A DNA stretch of 64,000 bases. Source: Actinoplanes solisilvae (GTDB taxonomy: Bacteria > Actinomycetota > Actinomycetes > Mycobacteriales > Micromonosporaceae). A program made the translations under genes and the position numbers. Location of the stretch: contig NZ_RJAC01000003.1 in the NCBI RefSeq assembly GCF_003999975.1, positions 248,001 to 312,000 of the forward strand, given 5' to 3'. The notes beneath the pieces were generated by a model. It saw only the letters and a list, made by a program, of their open reading frames with translations. It was not told where the DNA came from and searched no databases. Below are positions 55,455 through 64,000 of the stretch, piece after piece. Numbering within the stretch: the stretch's first letter is position 1; every line of letters starts with the position of its first letter.

Positions 55455-57929
55455 TTACTTCGTGGTGTAGCGGATCACGTCGGTGCGCATGACGTCGCCG
55501 GTTACCTTTACGGCCTTGAAGGTGTGCTGCTTGTTCTTCAGGCCGGTCGCGGTGAACAGCGTCTGCTGGGTGGTGCGGGTGGCGCTGTGGGTGTCGACGC
55601 GCTTGGTCAGCACGCCGTCGATGTAGATGTCGACCGCGCCCTGGTCGGGGGCCGTCGCGGTGATCCAGTCGACGCCGGTTCCCGTGAAGGTGTATGAGAC
55701 CGCGTCGCCGGTGACCGTGGTGGCGTGGACGTCGTCCAGGTAGTCACCACGGAAGGCGAAGTCGAGCTGAGCCTGGCCCACCGGCAGGCCGGCCAGGTAC
55801 GACGACTTCAGGGTCACGGTCGAACCCGACACCGTGTAGTCGGTGTCGCGCACCAGGGCCGTGCCACCCGACGAGACGGCGAGCAGGCCGTCGCGCAGCA
55901 GCTTGACCGAGACGTCGGCCGGCGCCTTGCGGTCGAAGGACGCCGACGGCGGGTCGAGCAGGCTCGGCTGCAGTACGTCGATGCGGTCGAGCAGCATGTA
56001 GTCGCCCGACTTCTTGACGGCCATCAGGGTGTGGCTGCCGTTGGGCAGGTCGTTCACGGTGAACACGGTCTGCTGGGCCAGGCGGGGCTCGCCGGGAGCG
56101 CGGCCGGTGTTCACGGTTTTCACGAACTGGCCGTCGAGGTAGATGTCGACGTTGCCCTGGGACGTGTCCATCTCGGTGATGTAGGAGACGCCCGTGCCCT
56201 GGAACGCGTACTGGAAAGAGTCCCCGTTGCGCTCGGTGAAGTGCACGTTGTCGTTGTAGTCGCCGAGCCCGCGGCCGGTGCTCTGCGACCACGATCCGGC
56301 GTACGAGATGGCCGGGTCGTTGTTGTCGTGAACGATGGTGCGCACCGGGCCACCCGTCGACGGCGGGGCCGGCGTGCCGGTGTCGGTGACGGTCACTTCG
56401 AGCGGCTGCGTCGTGGCGGCCACCCCGTCCCGCTTCCAGTCGCCCTCATATCCCACGCGCAGGGCGTCGTCGTTCACGGCGACCTTCGCGCCGGGCTGCG
56501 GCGTCACCTTCAGCAGGCGTACGCCGTGAATCGGCACGACCGGGGCGGTGAACTTGTTCGTGAAGCGGCCGAGGTCCTTGCGGGCCCACAGGTCACGCAC
56601 GGTGGCGCTGCCGGAGAGACCGAGGTGGGCGAACGTGGCGGTGATGTCCTTGTCGGTGCGGCCGTGGTTGAACAGCGCGACCGTGTAGCTGCCGTCGGCG
56701 TTCAGGGCGTACCAGACCTGCTGCTGCGCGGTCGCCGAGACCGGCCGCGCGGGGGTGCCGGCCTGGTTGACCGCGATCACCTCGGGGTTGGTGAGCAGGC
56801 TCAGACCGTACGCGTCGAGGTTGGTCAGGTCGTTGCCGGTGTAGAGCGGGGCCGCCGAGACCGCCCACAGGGTCATCGCGGTGCGGCGTTCGTCCTGGGT
56901 CAGGCCGTCCATGCTGCCGTTGCCGACGTTGAGCGAGTCGAGGTCGTTCCAGCCGCCGTTGCCGCCGTGCCGCCACCAGTTCGCCAGGTTCGGGAAGAGG
57001 CGGGCGATGTTCTGCCACTGGGTGAGCGCCTCGTTGGCGCAGTAGCACTCGACGTCCCAGTCGATGCGCCAGCCGTTGGCCTTCGAGCGCCACAGGTCGG
57101 CGTACTTCGGGTCGACGGCCCAGGAGAGCTCGAACCAGATCTTGTGCCGTTTGAGGGCGGACGACCAGGCGGCGACGTCGTCGCGGGCGTCGAGGGAGAG
57201 GTCGCTGACCCCGGAGCCCGGCGTGACGCTGTCGAACTTGACGAAGTTGACACCCCAGCTCGCGAAGAGGTCGGCGATCGAGTCGACGTACTTCTGCGAA
57301 CAGGGGTTCGAGAAGTCGATCCGGTAGCCGATCTTCCAGTAGTCGGACGGCTGGATCGGCTGTTTGACGATGTCGTGGGTGGTGCAGCCGGGGGCGCCCG
57401 CGATCGGCAGGCTCGCGTTGTACACCTCCGGCGAGATGCCCGGGATCGTGTAGAGCCCGAACTTCTGGCCGTTCGCGTGGACGTGGTCGATGACCTTCTG
57501 CAGGCCTTGCGGGTAGAGCGTGGCGCTGGGCTTGGGGCGGCCGTTGGCGTCGAATCCGTCGTTCCAGGCGGCGTCCACGTTGATGTAGTTGTAGCCGTAC
57601 TTCTGCAGCTTGGCCTTCATCGCGTCGGACTGCTTGACGAGCTGGTCCGCGGTGATCCACTTACCGTTGCCGGAGTAGACCTGCATGCTGTAGCTGCTCC
57701 AGCCCATGTAGGGCTTGGCCGCCCACGGGTCACCGGGCCCGACCGGCGCCACCGCGGTGGACGGGGCAACCGGCAGGACTCGGGTGGCGGCGGCCGGCGG
57801 GGGAGACGGCTTGGGCCCGACGGCCTGCGCGGCCGAGGCGCCCGCCAGGGGAAGCAAAATCGCCGTGCTCATGACGGCGACGGACCGGGCGCGGCTCCAT
57901 CGGGGACGGCCGGGTGGGGGGAACCTCAA
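55455..57929 (-). CDS. Secreted GH27-type alpha-galactosidase with carbohydrate-binding domains
   Basis: 824 residues from the TTG at 57929, five bases after AGGAGGAG. An Arg-rich signal peptide ends near residue 38. The barrel has GWSSYSMQVY, YNYINVDAAWND, NFVKFDSV (probable nucleophile Asp) and WRIDWDVECYC, as in GH27. A beta-sandwich and two carbohydrate-binding-like regions follow, one similar to X2 (SASFDRKAPADVSVKLL). It would release galactose or arabinose from plant glycans for the divergent importer. Confidence 0.9.
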   Translation of the reverse strand: MRFPPPGRPRWSRARSVAVMSTAILLPLAGASAAQAVGPKPSPPPAAATRVLPVAPSTAVAPVGPGDPWAAKPYMGWSSYSMQVYSGNGKWITADQLVKQSDAMKAKLQKYGYNYINVDAAWNDGFDANGRPKPSATLYPQGLQKVIDHVHANGQKFGLYTIPGISPEVYNASLPIAGAPGCTTHDIVKQPIQPSDYWKIGYRIDFSNPCSQKYVDSIADLFASWGVNFVKFDSVTPGSGVSDLSLDARDDVAAWSSALKRHKIWFELSWAVDPKYADLWRSKANGWRIDWDVECYCANEALTQWQNIARLFPNLANWWRHGGNGGWNDLDSLNVGNGSMDGLTQDERRTAMTLWAVSAAPLYTGNDLTNLDAYGLSLLTNPEVIAVNQAGTPARPVSATAQQQVWYALNADGSYTVALFNHGRTDKDITATFAHLGLSGSATVRDLWARKDLGRFTNKFTAPVVPIHGVRLLKVTPQPGAKVAVNDDALRVGYEGDWKRDGVAATTQPLEVTVTDTGTPAPPSTGGPVRTIVHDNNDPAISYAGSWSQSTGRGLGDYNDNVHFTERNGDSFQYAFQGTGVSYITEMDTSQGNVDIYLDGQFVKTVNTGRAPGEPRLAQQTVFTVNDLPNGSHTLMAVKKSGDYMLLDRIDVLQPSLLDPPSASFDRKAPADVSVKLLRDGLLAVSSGGTALVRDTDYTVSGSTVTLKSSYLAGLPVGQAQLDFAFRGDYLDDVHATTVTGDAVSYTFTGTGVDWITATAPDQGAVDIYIDGVLTKRVDTHSATRTTQQTLFTATGLKNKQHTFKAVKVTGDVMRTDVIRYTTK

Positions 57930-58025
57930 GGTGACTCCTCCTGATGAGGACGGATGTGAGTCGAGAAAGCCCTGGCTGCCGCGTGTCCCCAGGGGAGCGT
58001 GAGGAGGCGGGCAGAGGGTGCGAAG

Positions 58026-58055
58026 AGCGTAGGGCGAGCGAGATATGCAAATCAA
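58026..58055 (-). promoter_or_regulatory. Promoter of the GH27 gene
   Basis: On the reverse strand TTGATT (58050-58055) and TACGCT (58026-58031) are 18 bases apart, about 95 bases before the TTG start. It nearly abuts the rightward promoter, so one regulator could control both. Confidence 0.5.
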
Positions 58056-58058
58056 TAC

Positions 58059-58087
58059 TTGACGAAGGAAATTATTGAGCCTAGGTT
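58059..58087 (+). promoter_or_regulatory. Promoter of the ABC sugar importer operon
   Basis: TTGACG (58059-58064) and TAGGTT (58082-58087) with a perfect 17-base spacer, in an AT-rich stretch. The transcript has a leader of about 115 bases before the ATG at 58210. Confidence 0.7.
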
Positions 58088-58209
58088 TCGGCCATGTTTC
58101 CCGAGATCAGCTATCGGCCGAGAGCGCTGCTGCTCACGGCCCGCCGTCAGCTGATGACCTCGGCCGTGGGTGCCGTCCAGACCGCCCCCTCCGGCCGGAA
58201 GGACGCTTG

Positions 58210-59196
58210 ATGGCGATTACGACAACGCATCCCCCGGTCGCTCCGGCGAGCGCGCCGGCCCCGCAAATGGCCCGCAGGAAGAGCCGCTGGACCGAGGCGA
58301 AGCGAGCCTGGCGCCTGCACTGGCAGCTCTACCTGCTGATCATCGTGCCGCTCGCCTACTTCGTGATCTTCAAATACATCCCGATGGCCTTCAACGTCAT
58401 CGCGTTCAAGGAATACAGCCCGGTGCTCGGCCCGTGGGCCAGCGAGTGGGTGGGCCTGCGCAACTTCGAGCTGCTGTTCACCAACCCGGTGTTCGGCACG
58501 CTGCTCAAGAACACCTTCATCCTGGCGTTCTACCTGGTGCTGGCCAGCTTCCCGATCCCGATCCTGCTCGCCATCGCGCTGAACGAGATCCGCAACGGGT
58601 GGTTCAAGCGCACGGTGCAGATGGTCACCTACGCGCCCTACTTCATCTCCACCGTCGTGGTGGTGTCGATGACGATCCTCCTGCTGTCGCCGGAGGTCGG
58701 GCTCGTGACCAAGGGGCTCGACGCGATCGGTGTCCCCGCGATGAACCTGCTGGGGGAGCCGGACTTCTTCCGGCACATCTACGTCTGGTCCGATATCTGG
58801 CAGACGATGGGCTACTCGGCCGTGATCTATCTGGCCGCGCTGGCCGGCATCGACCCCGCCCTGCACGAGGCCGCGAAGATCGACGGGGCCAGCCGGCTGC
58901 AGCGCATCCGGAACGTCGACATCCCGGGCATCATGCCGACCGCGGTGATCATGCTGATCCTCGGCGTCGGCAACATGATGGCGATCGGGTTCGAGAAGGC
59001 GTTCCTGCTGCAGAACAACCTGAACCTGGCGCAGTCCGAGATCATCCCGACCTACGTCTACAAGACCGGTCTGATCAACGCGGACTTCAGCATGGCCACC
59101 GCCGTGGGCCTGTTCAACTCAGTGGTCAACCTCTGCCTGCTGCTGGCGGTCAACTTCATCGCCAAGCGGGTCACCGGGAACGGATTGTGGCGATGA
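58210..59196 (+). CDS. Sugar ABC transporter permease 1 (LplB-like)
   Basis: 328 residues from the ATG at 58210, preceded by GGAAGGAC. Six membrane segments and the EAA loop HEAAKIDGASRLQRIRNVDI, which contacts the ATPase. It belongs to the LplB/YtcP class that imports oligosaccharides. The ATPase itself is not encoded here; a shared MsiK-type ATPase elsewhere is usual in actinomycetes. ATGA overlap with permease 2. Confidence 0.93.
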   Translation: MAITTTHPPVAPASAPAPQMARRKSRWTEAKRAWRLHWQLYLLIIVPLAYFVIFKYIPMAFNVIAFKEYSPVLGPWASEWVGLRNFELLFTNPVFGTLLKNTFILAFYLVLASFPIPILLAIALNEIRNGWFKRTVQMVTYAPYFISTVVVVSMTILLLSPEVGLVTKGLDAIGVPAMNLLGEPDFFRHIYVWSDIWQTMGYSAVIYLAALAGIDPALHEAAKIDGASRLQRIRNVDIPGIMPTAVIMLILGVGNMMAIGFEKAFLLQNNLNLAQSEIIPTYVYKTGLINADFSMATAVGLFNSVVNLCLLLAVNFIAKRVTGNGLWR

Positions 59197-60086
59197 GTAC
59201 CACCAAGATTCGCGAACCGTTCCGCGACCGCATGTCGCTGATCGTCATCAAGCTCATGCTGGCCGTGGTGCTCGTCCTGGTGCTGATGCCCCTGGTCTAC
59301 ATCGTGGCCAACTCGTTCAGCAGCCCGCCGGCCGTCAACGCGGGCCGGGTGAGTTTCTGGCCGGTCGAGTTCTCGCTCGAGGCGTACCGGGCCGCGCTGA
59401 GTAATTCCGAGGTGCTGACCGGCTACTACAACTCGCTGATCTACGCGATCGCCGGCACCGCCATCAGCGTCAGCCTGACGGTGGCCATCGCCTATCCGTT
59501 GTCCCGCAAGACCTTCTTCGGGCGCAACGTGATCATGACGGTGCTCATCTTCACGATGCTGTTCTCCGGCGGCCTGATCCCGACCTACATGGTGGTCAAC
59601 AACCTCGGCCTGCTCGACACCCGCTGGGCGATGCTGCTCCCCGGCGCGATCGGCGTCTGGCAGGTCATCATCGCCCGTACGTTCTTCGCCAACTCGATCC
59701 CGGACGAGCTCTACGAGGCGGCGATGCTCGACGGCGCGAGCGAACTGCGAGTGCTGCGCTCGGTCGTGCTGCCGCTGTCGAAGCCGCTGCTCGCGGTTCT
59801 CGCGCTGATGTACACGGTCTACCAGTGGAACAGCTACTTCGACGCCCTGGTCTACCTCAAGGACCCCGATCTGTTCCCGCTGCAGATCGTGCTGCGCAAC
59901 ATCCTCATTCTGAACACGCCCCGGGGCGGCGCCGGCGATCTCGCGCAGTCGATGCACCAGATCCAGCTGGCCAACGTCCTGCGCTACGCGCTGATCGTCA
60001 TCTCCAGCCTGCCCGTATTGATCATCTACCCCTTCGTCGCGCGCTACTTCACCAAGGGCGTGATGGTGGGCGCGGTCAAGGGCTGA
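59193..60086 (+). CDS. Sugar ABC transporter permease 2 (YtcP-like)
   Basis: 297 residues, six membrane segments, with the EAA loop ELYEAAMLDGASELRVLRSV. It pairs with permease 1. The start overlaps the preceding stop. The lipoprotein follows after 30 bases. Confidence 0.93.
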   Translation: MSTTKIREPFRDRMSLIVIKLMLAVVLVLVLMPLVYIVANSFSSPPAVNAGRVSFWPVEFSLEAYRAALSNSEVLTGYYNSLIYAIAGTAISVSLTVAIAYPLSRKTFFGRNVIMTVLIFTMLFSGGLIPTYMVVNNLGLLDTRWAMLLPGAIGVWQVIIARTFFANSIPDELYEAAMLDGASELRVLRSVVLPLSKPLLAVLALMYTVYQWNSYFDALVYLKDPDLFPLQIVLRNILILNTPRGGAGDLAQSMHQIQLANVLRYALIVISSLPVLIIYPFVARYFTKGVMVGAVKG

Positions 60087-60116
60087 TCCCTCCCCGAAGA
60101 AGAAATGGAAGGAACC

Positions 60117-61775
60117 ATGGCCAGAAAAATAGTTACCGCGCTGACCGTCACCGCGTTGCTCGCGGCGGCCGGCTGCGGCGGCGGCGGCGACAAGACCAAG
60201 GCGCCCGAGGCCAAGATGGAAGGCGACAGGGTCGTCATCTCGGCCCTGGCGCCCAAGGACCCGGACACGAACCTGGACACCAACCAGGTCAGCACGCTGC
60301 TGATGGACAAGTTCAAGATCAAGTTCAAGTGGGACAACACCACCATGGACGGCGGTCCGGCCAAGGAGAAGCGGCAGATCGCCATCTCCAGCGGTGACTA
60401 CCCGGACATGTTCCTGCTGATCCCGTGGGTCGACGCGTTCAGCAAGACCGAGGTGCAGAAGCTCGGCCAGCAGGGCGTGGCCGTGCCGCTCGAGGACCTG
60501 ATCAAGGAGAACGCGCCGAACCTGCAGAAGACGCTCGACTCCAACCCGGTGCTCAAGGCGATGTCGACCGCGCCCGACGGTCACATCTACGCGCTGCCGC
60601 AGTGGTCGGACTGCTACCACTGCACGTACCCGTACAAGCTCTGGATCAATTCGGCCTGGCTGAAGAAGCTCAACCTTCAGATGCCGAAGACGACCGAGGA
60701 TCTGCGCACCGTGCTGCGGGCCTTCAAGACGCAGGACCCGAACGGCAACGGCAAGGCCGACGAGATCCCGATGACCACCAACGCGCAGGACAGCCGGCTC
60801 ATCGGCTATCTGATGGGCGCGTTCGCGCACGCGCCCTACGGTGACAACAACGGCGCCCCGGCCCTGCTCGAGCTCAACGGCGACAAGGTGGCCAGCCCGG
60901 TCGCCAAGCCCGAGTGGCGTGAGGGCCTGAAGTACATCAACTCGCTCTACAAGGAGGGCCTGATCGCGCAGGCCTCCTTCACCCAGAACGCCGAGGCTCT
61001 GCAGGCCGTGGGCAACAACCCGGCCGCCGTACGCCTGGGGTCTGTCCCGGTTCTCTGGCCGGGCATCTTCGTGCAGCTCGGCTCCAAGGACGGGCGCGAC
61101 AAGCAGTACGACGCGGTGCCTCCGCTGACCGGGCCGGCCGGCAAGAGCTACACCGGCTACAACAACCCGACCTCGCTCGGCTACACCTTCATGCTGACCA
61201 ACAAGTCGAGCAAGGAAGCGCGGGTCGCGGCGCTCAAGATGCTCGACTACATGTACACCGACGAGGGCCAGACCATCGTCAACGCCGGTCCCGAGGGTGT
61301 CGGTTGGGTCAAGCCCGGCCCCGAGGACGTCGCGCTCGACGAGACCGTGAAGCCGACCTGGAAGGCCGTCCCGGACACCCAGCGGCCGAAGAACGTCAAC
61401 TGGAACGCGCTCGGGCAGTACAACGTCACCCTCGCGCTGCGCAACGCCCAGGCCGTGCCGAAGGACATCTACGCCGAGGACGGCCTCGAGCGGCGCCTGT
61501 TCGAGGCGACCAAGCTCTACGAGCCGCACGTCGACAAGGCCCTGGTCTTCCCCGAGGCGCAGGTCTGGGCCGACCAGAGCTCGGTCTCCGAGCTGGCGAC
61601 GCTGAAGACCAACCTGGACAGCTACATCAACCAGGGTGAGCTGGCCTTCATCACCGGCCAGAAGAACATCGACACCGACTGGGACGCGTTCGTGAAGGGC
61701 CTCGACGGCGTCGGCCTGCCGCGCTACCTCGAGCTCAACCAGAAGGCGTACGACCAGTTCAAGTCCAAGAACTGA
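60117..61775 (+). CDS. Sugar ABC transporter substrate-binding lipoprotein
   Basis: 552 residues from the ATG at 60117 with GGAAGGA three bases upstream. The lipobox LAAAGC (Cys near residue 18) is followed by a Gly-rich spacer. An extracellular solute-binding protein, family 1-like, of the larger LipO type that accompanies LplB/YtcP permeases and binds oligosaccharides. Its sugar cannot be read, but the neighbours point to galactose-, arabinose- or fucose-containing oligomers. Confidence 0.93.
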   Translation: MARKIVTALTVTALLAAAGCGGGGDKTKAPEAKMEGDRVVISALAPKDPDTNLDTNQVSTLLMDKFKIKFKWDNTTMDGGPAKEKRQIAISSGDYPDMFLLIPWVDAFSKTEVQKLGQQGVAVPLEDLIKENAPNLQKTLDSNPVLKAMSTAPDGHIYALPQWSDCYHCTYPYKLWINSAWLKKLNLQMPKTTEDLRTVLRAFKTQDPNGNGKADEIPMTTNAQDSRLIGYLMGAFAHAPYGDNNGAPALLELNGDKVASPVAKPEWREGLKYINSLYKEGLIAQASFTQNAEALQAVGNNPAAVRLGSVPVLWPGIFVQLGSKDGRDKQYDAVPPLTGPAGKSYTGYNNPTSLGYTFMLTNKSSKEARVAALKMLDYMYTDEGQTIVNAGPEGVGWVKPGPEDVALDETVKPTWKAVPDTQRPKNVNWNALGQYNVTLALRNAQAVPKDIYAEDGLERRLFEATKLYEPHVDKALVFPEAQVWADQSSVSELATLKTNLDSYINQGELAFITGQKNIDTDWDAFVKGLDGVGLPRYLELNQKAYDQFKSKN

Positions 61776-61779
61776 CGAG

Positions 61780-61812
61780 AGAGCCGGGCCGTCCTCGCGA
61801 CGGCCCGGCTCT
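61780..61812. terminator. 14-bp perfect hairpin after the importer operon
   Basis: Arms 61780-61793 and 61799-61812 with a CTCGC loop, immediately after the lipoprotein stop and before the convergent GH95 gene. Very stable, no U-tract. Confidence 0.7.
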
Positions 61813-61829
61813 AGCGGTAGAGACTCAGC

Positions 61830-64000
61830 CTACCGGTGCAGGATGAGTTCCCCGGCGAAGTCGATGACCGCGTCCCGATAGCGGACGCGGCCTTTCGCGT
61901 CGCCGTGGATGTGCGCCTCCCGCAGCCGCCCGTCGCGCCAGGTCAGGTCGACGGTGTAGCCACCCCGGCCGCGCAGCCCGCGCACCGAGCCGTCGCGCCA
62001 GGCCGACGGGAGCGCGGGCAGCAGCTCGATCTCCTCGCCGTCCGACTGCAGCAGCATCTCGGCGATCGCGCCGGTGCCGCCCGAGTTACCGTCGAACGAG
62101 TAGATGTTCTCCGGCGCGCCCGCGATGCCCCCGGCCGAATAGCTGAGCAGGTTGGTCTCACTGGCGTCGGCGATCAGCCGGGTGACGTGGACGAGGGCCT
62201 GGTCGCCGTCGAGCAGCCGGGCGTAGAAGGCGGCGAAGTTGGCCTCGACCCACTCGGTCTGCTCCCACCCCGAGGCCTGCTGACGCCGCTCGATGGTGAC
62301 CCGGGCCGCCTGAGCCAGTTCGGGCGTACGCCGGGGCGAGATCTGCCGTTCCGGGAAGAGCGCGACCAGGTGCGCGGTGTGCCGGTGAGCGGGATCGGCC
62401 TCGTCGAAGTCGTCCAGCCACTCCAGCAGCTGGCCGTGCCGGCCGATCGCGAAGGGGGACAACCGTTCCCGGGCTTTCTCCACTCGCGCGCGCAGGTCGG
62501 GGTCGACGTCCAGGATCTCGGCGGCCCGCCCGCAGATGCGCAGGATCGCCTCCGCGAACGCGCGGTCGGCGGTCGTGCCCATCGCGACCGAGCACGGTGT
62601 GCCGTCCGGGGCCAGATACCAGTTCTCGGGCGACTCGGCCGGGCCGGGCAGCAGCAATCCGGTGGTCGGGTCGGGCACCAGGTAGTCCAGGAAGAACAGC
62701 GCGGCGTCCCGCAGCACCGGGTACGCCTCCTCGCGCAGATAGCGTTCGTCGGGCTGGTATTCGTAGTGCTCCCAGAGCTGCAGGGCGATCCAGGCCCCGC
62801 CGGTCACGTTCATTCCCCAGCCGATGCCGCTGCCGGGCGCCGTGTAGCCCCAGGCGTTGGTGACCGTGTGCGCGACCCAGCCGTCCGCGCCGTACATCTC
62901 TCGCGCCGTGCTGCGCCCGGCCTCGGCGAGGCGCTGCACGAACCGTACGAGGGGGGCATGGGCCTCGGCCAGGTTGCCCGACTCGGCCGCCCAGTAGTTC
63001 TGCTGCGTGTTGATGTCGAGGTGGAAGTCGTTGCTCCAGCCCATGCTGCTGGCCAGCCCGTCGTTCCACACGCCCTGCAGCGCGAGCGGCAGCGGCGAGT
63101 CCTCGCGCGACCCGGCCATCGTCAGATAGCGGCCGTACTGGAAGTACAGCGCGATCAGGTCGTCGTCCCGCTCACCCTTGGCCAGCCGTTCCCGGCGTAC
63201 GTCGGTCGGCAGCTCGACGGCCGGGCCGAGGTCGAGCGACACCCGCCGCATCAGGCGCTGGACGTCCTCGATGTGCGCGGCGCGCATCGCGTCCCAACCG
63301 GCCGCGGGCCTCTCGGCGCGCTCTACGGGATCGTCGCCGCCCCAGTCGGTGCCCACGGCGATGACGACGACGACCGCGTCCGCGCCCTCGACCGTCAGCG
63401 TGTCACCGTCGGCCCGCAGCGATCCGCCCTCCAGCTCGAAACGGGCGCGGATCTCGAGCGCGGCCCCGTCCTTTCCGTTGCTGTGCATGGATTCGACAGC
63501 GCGGCCGCTGAACGCGAGGCCCTTTTCGCCGGCGACGGCCGCGCCGGGCAGCGCGGTGTCGTCCAATGTGGCCGTGAGGTCGAGAGCGGCCGGGCGGTCG
63601 GTGGAGAGCCGCATCGCGATGACGCCGTGCGGGTGCGAGGCGAACACTTCGCGTACGTGGTGAACGCCGTTCTGGTCGAACTCGACGCGGACGATGCCGG
63701 TGTCGAGGTCGAGGGTGCGCCGGTAGTTCTCGGCCGGGCCTTCCGGAAGCTCCAGGTGCAGCCGGGGCAGTGGCACGTTGGTGCCGAACGACGTCGGACG
63801 GCCGGGGAGGTGCTGTTCGGCCAGCCGCTGGGCGTGCGCGTGCTGCCCGGCGAACAGCAGCCGACGGATCTCGGGCAGTTCGCGCAGGGCAGTCGGGCTG
63901 ACATCGGTCGTCGACGGCGCGCCGGACCACGCGGTCGACTCGGACAGTCGTACGGTCTCGGTCGTCACGCCACCGTAGACCATGCCGCCGAGCCGGCCGT
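61830..64000 (-). CDS. GH95-family glycoside hydrolase, N-terminus off window
   Basis: At least 722 residues; the frame is still open at base 64000, and the ATG at 63983 is internal to the conserved GRLGGMVYGG, so the true start is outside. GH95 motifs: SESTAWSG near the N-terminus, HLDINTQQNYW, AESPENWYL (Glu of SPEN is the family's general acid) and HRHTAHLVALFP. No signal peptide is seen in this part, so it may act in the cytosol on imported oligosaccharides. GH95 includes alpha-L-fucosidases and alpha-L-galactosidases. Convergent with the importer operon. Confidence 0.92.
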   Translation of the reverse strand, partial: GRLGGMVYGGVTTETVRLSESTAWSGAPSTTDVSPTALRELPEIRRLLFAGQHAHAQRLAEQHLPGRPTSFGTNVPLPRLHLELPEGPAENYRRTLDLDTGIVRVEFDQNGVHHVREVFASHPHGVIAMRLSTDRPAALDLTATLDDTALPGAAVAGEKGLAFSGRAVESMHSNGKDGAALEIRARFELEGGSLRADGDTLTVEGADAVVVVIAVGTDWGGDDPVERAERPAAGWDAMRAAHIEDVQRLMRRVSLDLGPAVELPTDVRRERLAKGERDDDLIALYFQYGRYLTMAGSREDSPLPLALQGVWNDGLASSMGWSNDFHLDINTQQNYWAAESGNLAEAHAPLVRFVQRLAEAGRSTAREMYGADGWVAHTVTNAWGYTAPGSGIGWGMNVTGGAWIALQLWEHYEYQPDERYLREEAYPVLRDAALFFLDYLVPDPTTGLLLPGPAESPENWYLAPDGTPCSVAMGTTADRAFAEAILRICGRAAEILDVDPDLRARVEKARERLSPFAIGRHGQLLEWLDDFDEADPAHRHTAHLVALFPERQISPRRTPELAQAARVTIERRQQASGWEQTEWVEANFAAFYARLLDGDQALVHVTRLIADASETNLLSYSAGGIAGAPENIYSFDGNSGGTGAIAEMLLQSDGEEIELLPALPSAWRDGSVRGLRGRGGYTVDLTWRDGRLREAHIHGDAKGRVRYRDAVIDFAGELILHR

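Noticed and set aside
58075..58209. A longer start for permease 1
   Set aside because: The upstream in-frame part overlaps the -10 of the promoter and has no ribosome binding site; the ATG at 58210 has GGAAGGAC.

Overview
High-GC DNA (roughly 70 percent G+C) with GTG and TTG starts, several probable leaderless mRNAs, an actinobacterial-type ESX (type VII) secretion locus, a cobalamin riboswitch in front of class I ribonucleotide reductase genes, and many secreted carbohydrate-active proteins. This points to a soil or plant-associated actinomycete, plausibly of the Micromonosporaceae (Actinoplanes-like). That assignment is inference from gene content only.

Region 1 (1-21,800): a complete-looking but atypical type VII secretion (T7SS) locus. 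Leftward from a central divergent region run a YbaB-like gene, a WXG100-type substrate and a very long secreted CpnT-like toxin candidate cut by the window edge. Rightward run two ESAT-6/CFP-10-like proteins with their own terminator, a 270-residue unknown, an 820-residue PPE-like protein with NLPKPP repeats, a small acidic protein, eccC, eccD and eccB, a 1013-residue protein ending in a degenerate ADP-ribosyltransferase-like fold, a beta-helix/AAA (EccA-like) fusion, and a second YbaB-like gene. Neither eccE nor a mycosin gene is present in the window. A shared 9-residue motif links the PPE-like protein to its small neighbour.

Region 2 (21,800-34,500): ordinary chromosomal genes. These are an aldo/keto reductase with a divergent AraC regulator, an M6 metalloprotease, scars of an Rrf2 regulator and its divergent dehydrogenase, prfC, a ThuA/Gfo-Idh pair, and a manganese-dependent oxalate decarboxylase divergent from a manganese-type ABC importer.

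Region 3 (34,500-46,300): an intergenic area with a large imperfect inverted repeat, a LAL-family LuxR regulator, the B12 riboswitch with nrdA-nrdB, a PepSY-TM pseudogene, pdxY, and a Tat-exported discoidin-domain protein.

Region 4 (46,300-55,300): an NmrA-like oxidoreductase behind a textbook 19-bp-spacer MerR promoter, a secreted PQQ-type sugar dehydrogenase with PKD, CBM and ricin domains, an SDR, a methyltransferase, a decayed FtsX permease, a Fic protein with a leaderless, operator-bearing promoter, and a necrosis-inducing (NLP) protein.

Region 5 (55,300-64,000): a carbohydrate utilisation cluster. A secreted GH27 enzyme is divergent from a three-gene ABC sugar importer (two permeases and a lipoprotein), followed by a convergent cytoplasmic GH95 enzyme cut by the window edge. 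Together with the discoidin, PQQ and NLP proteins this suggests a life on plant polymers.
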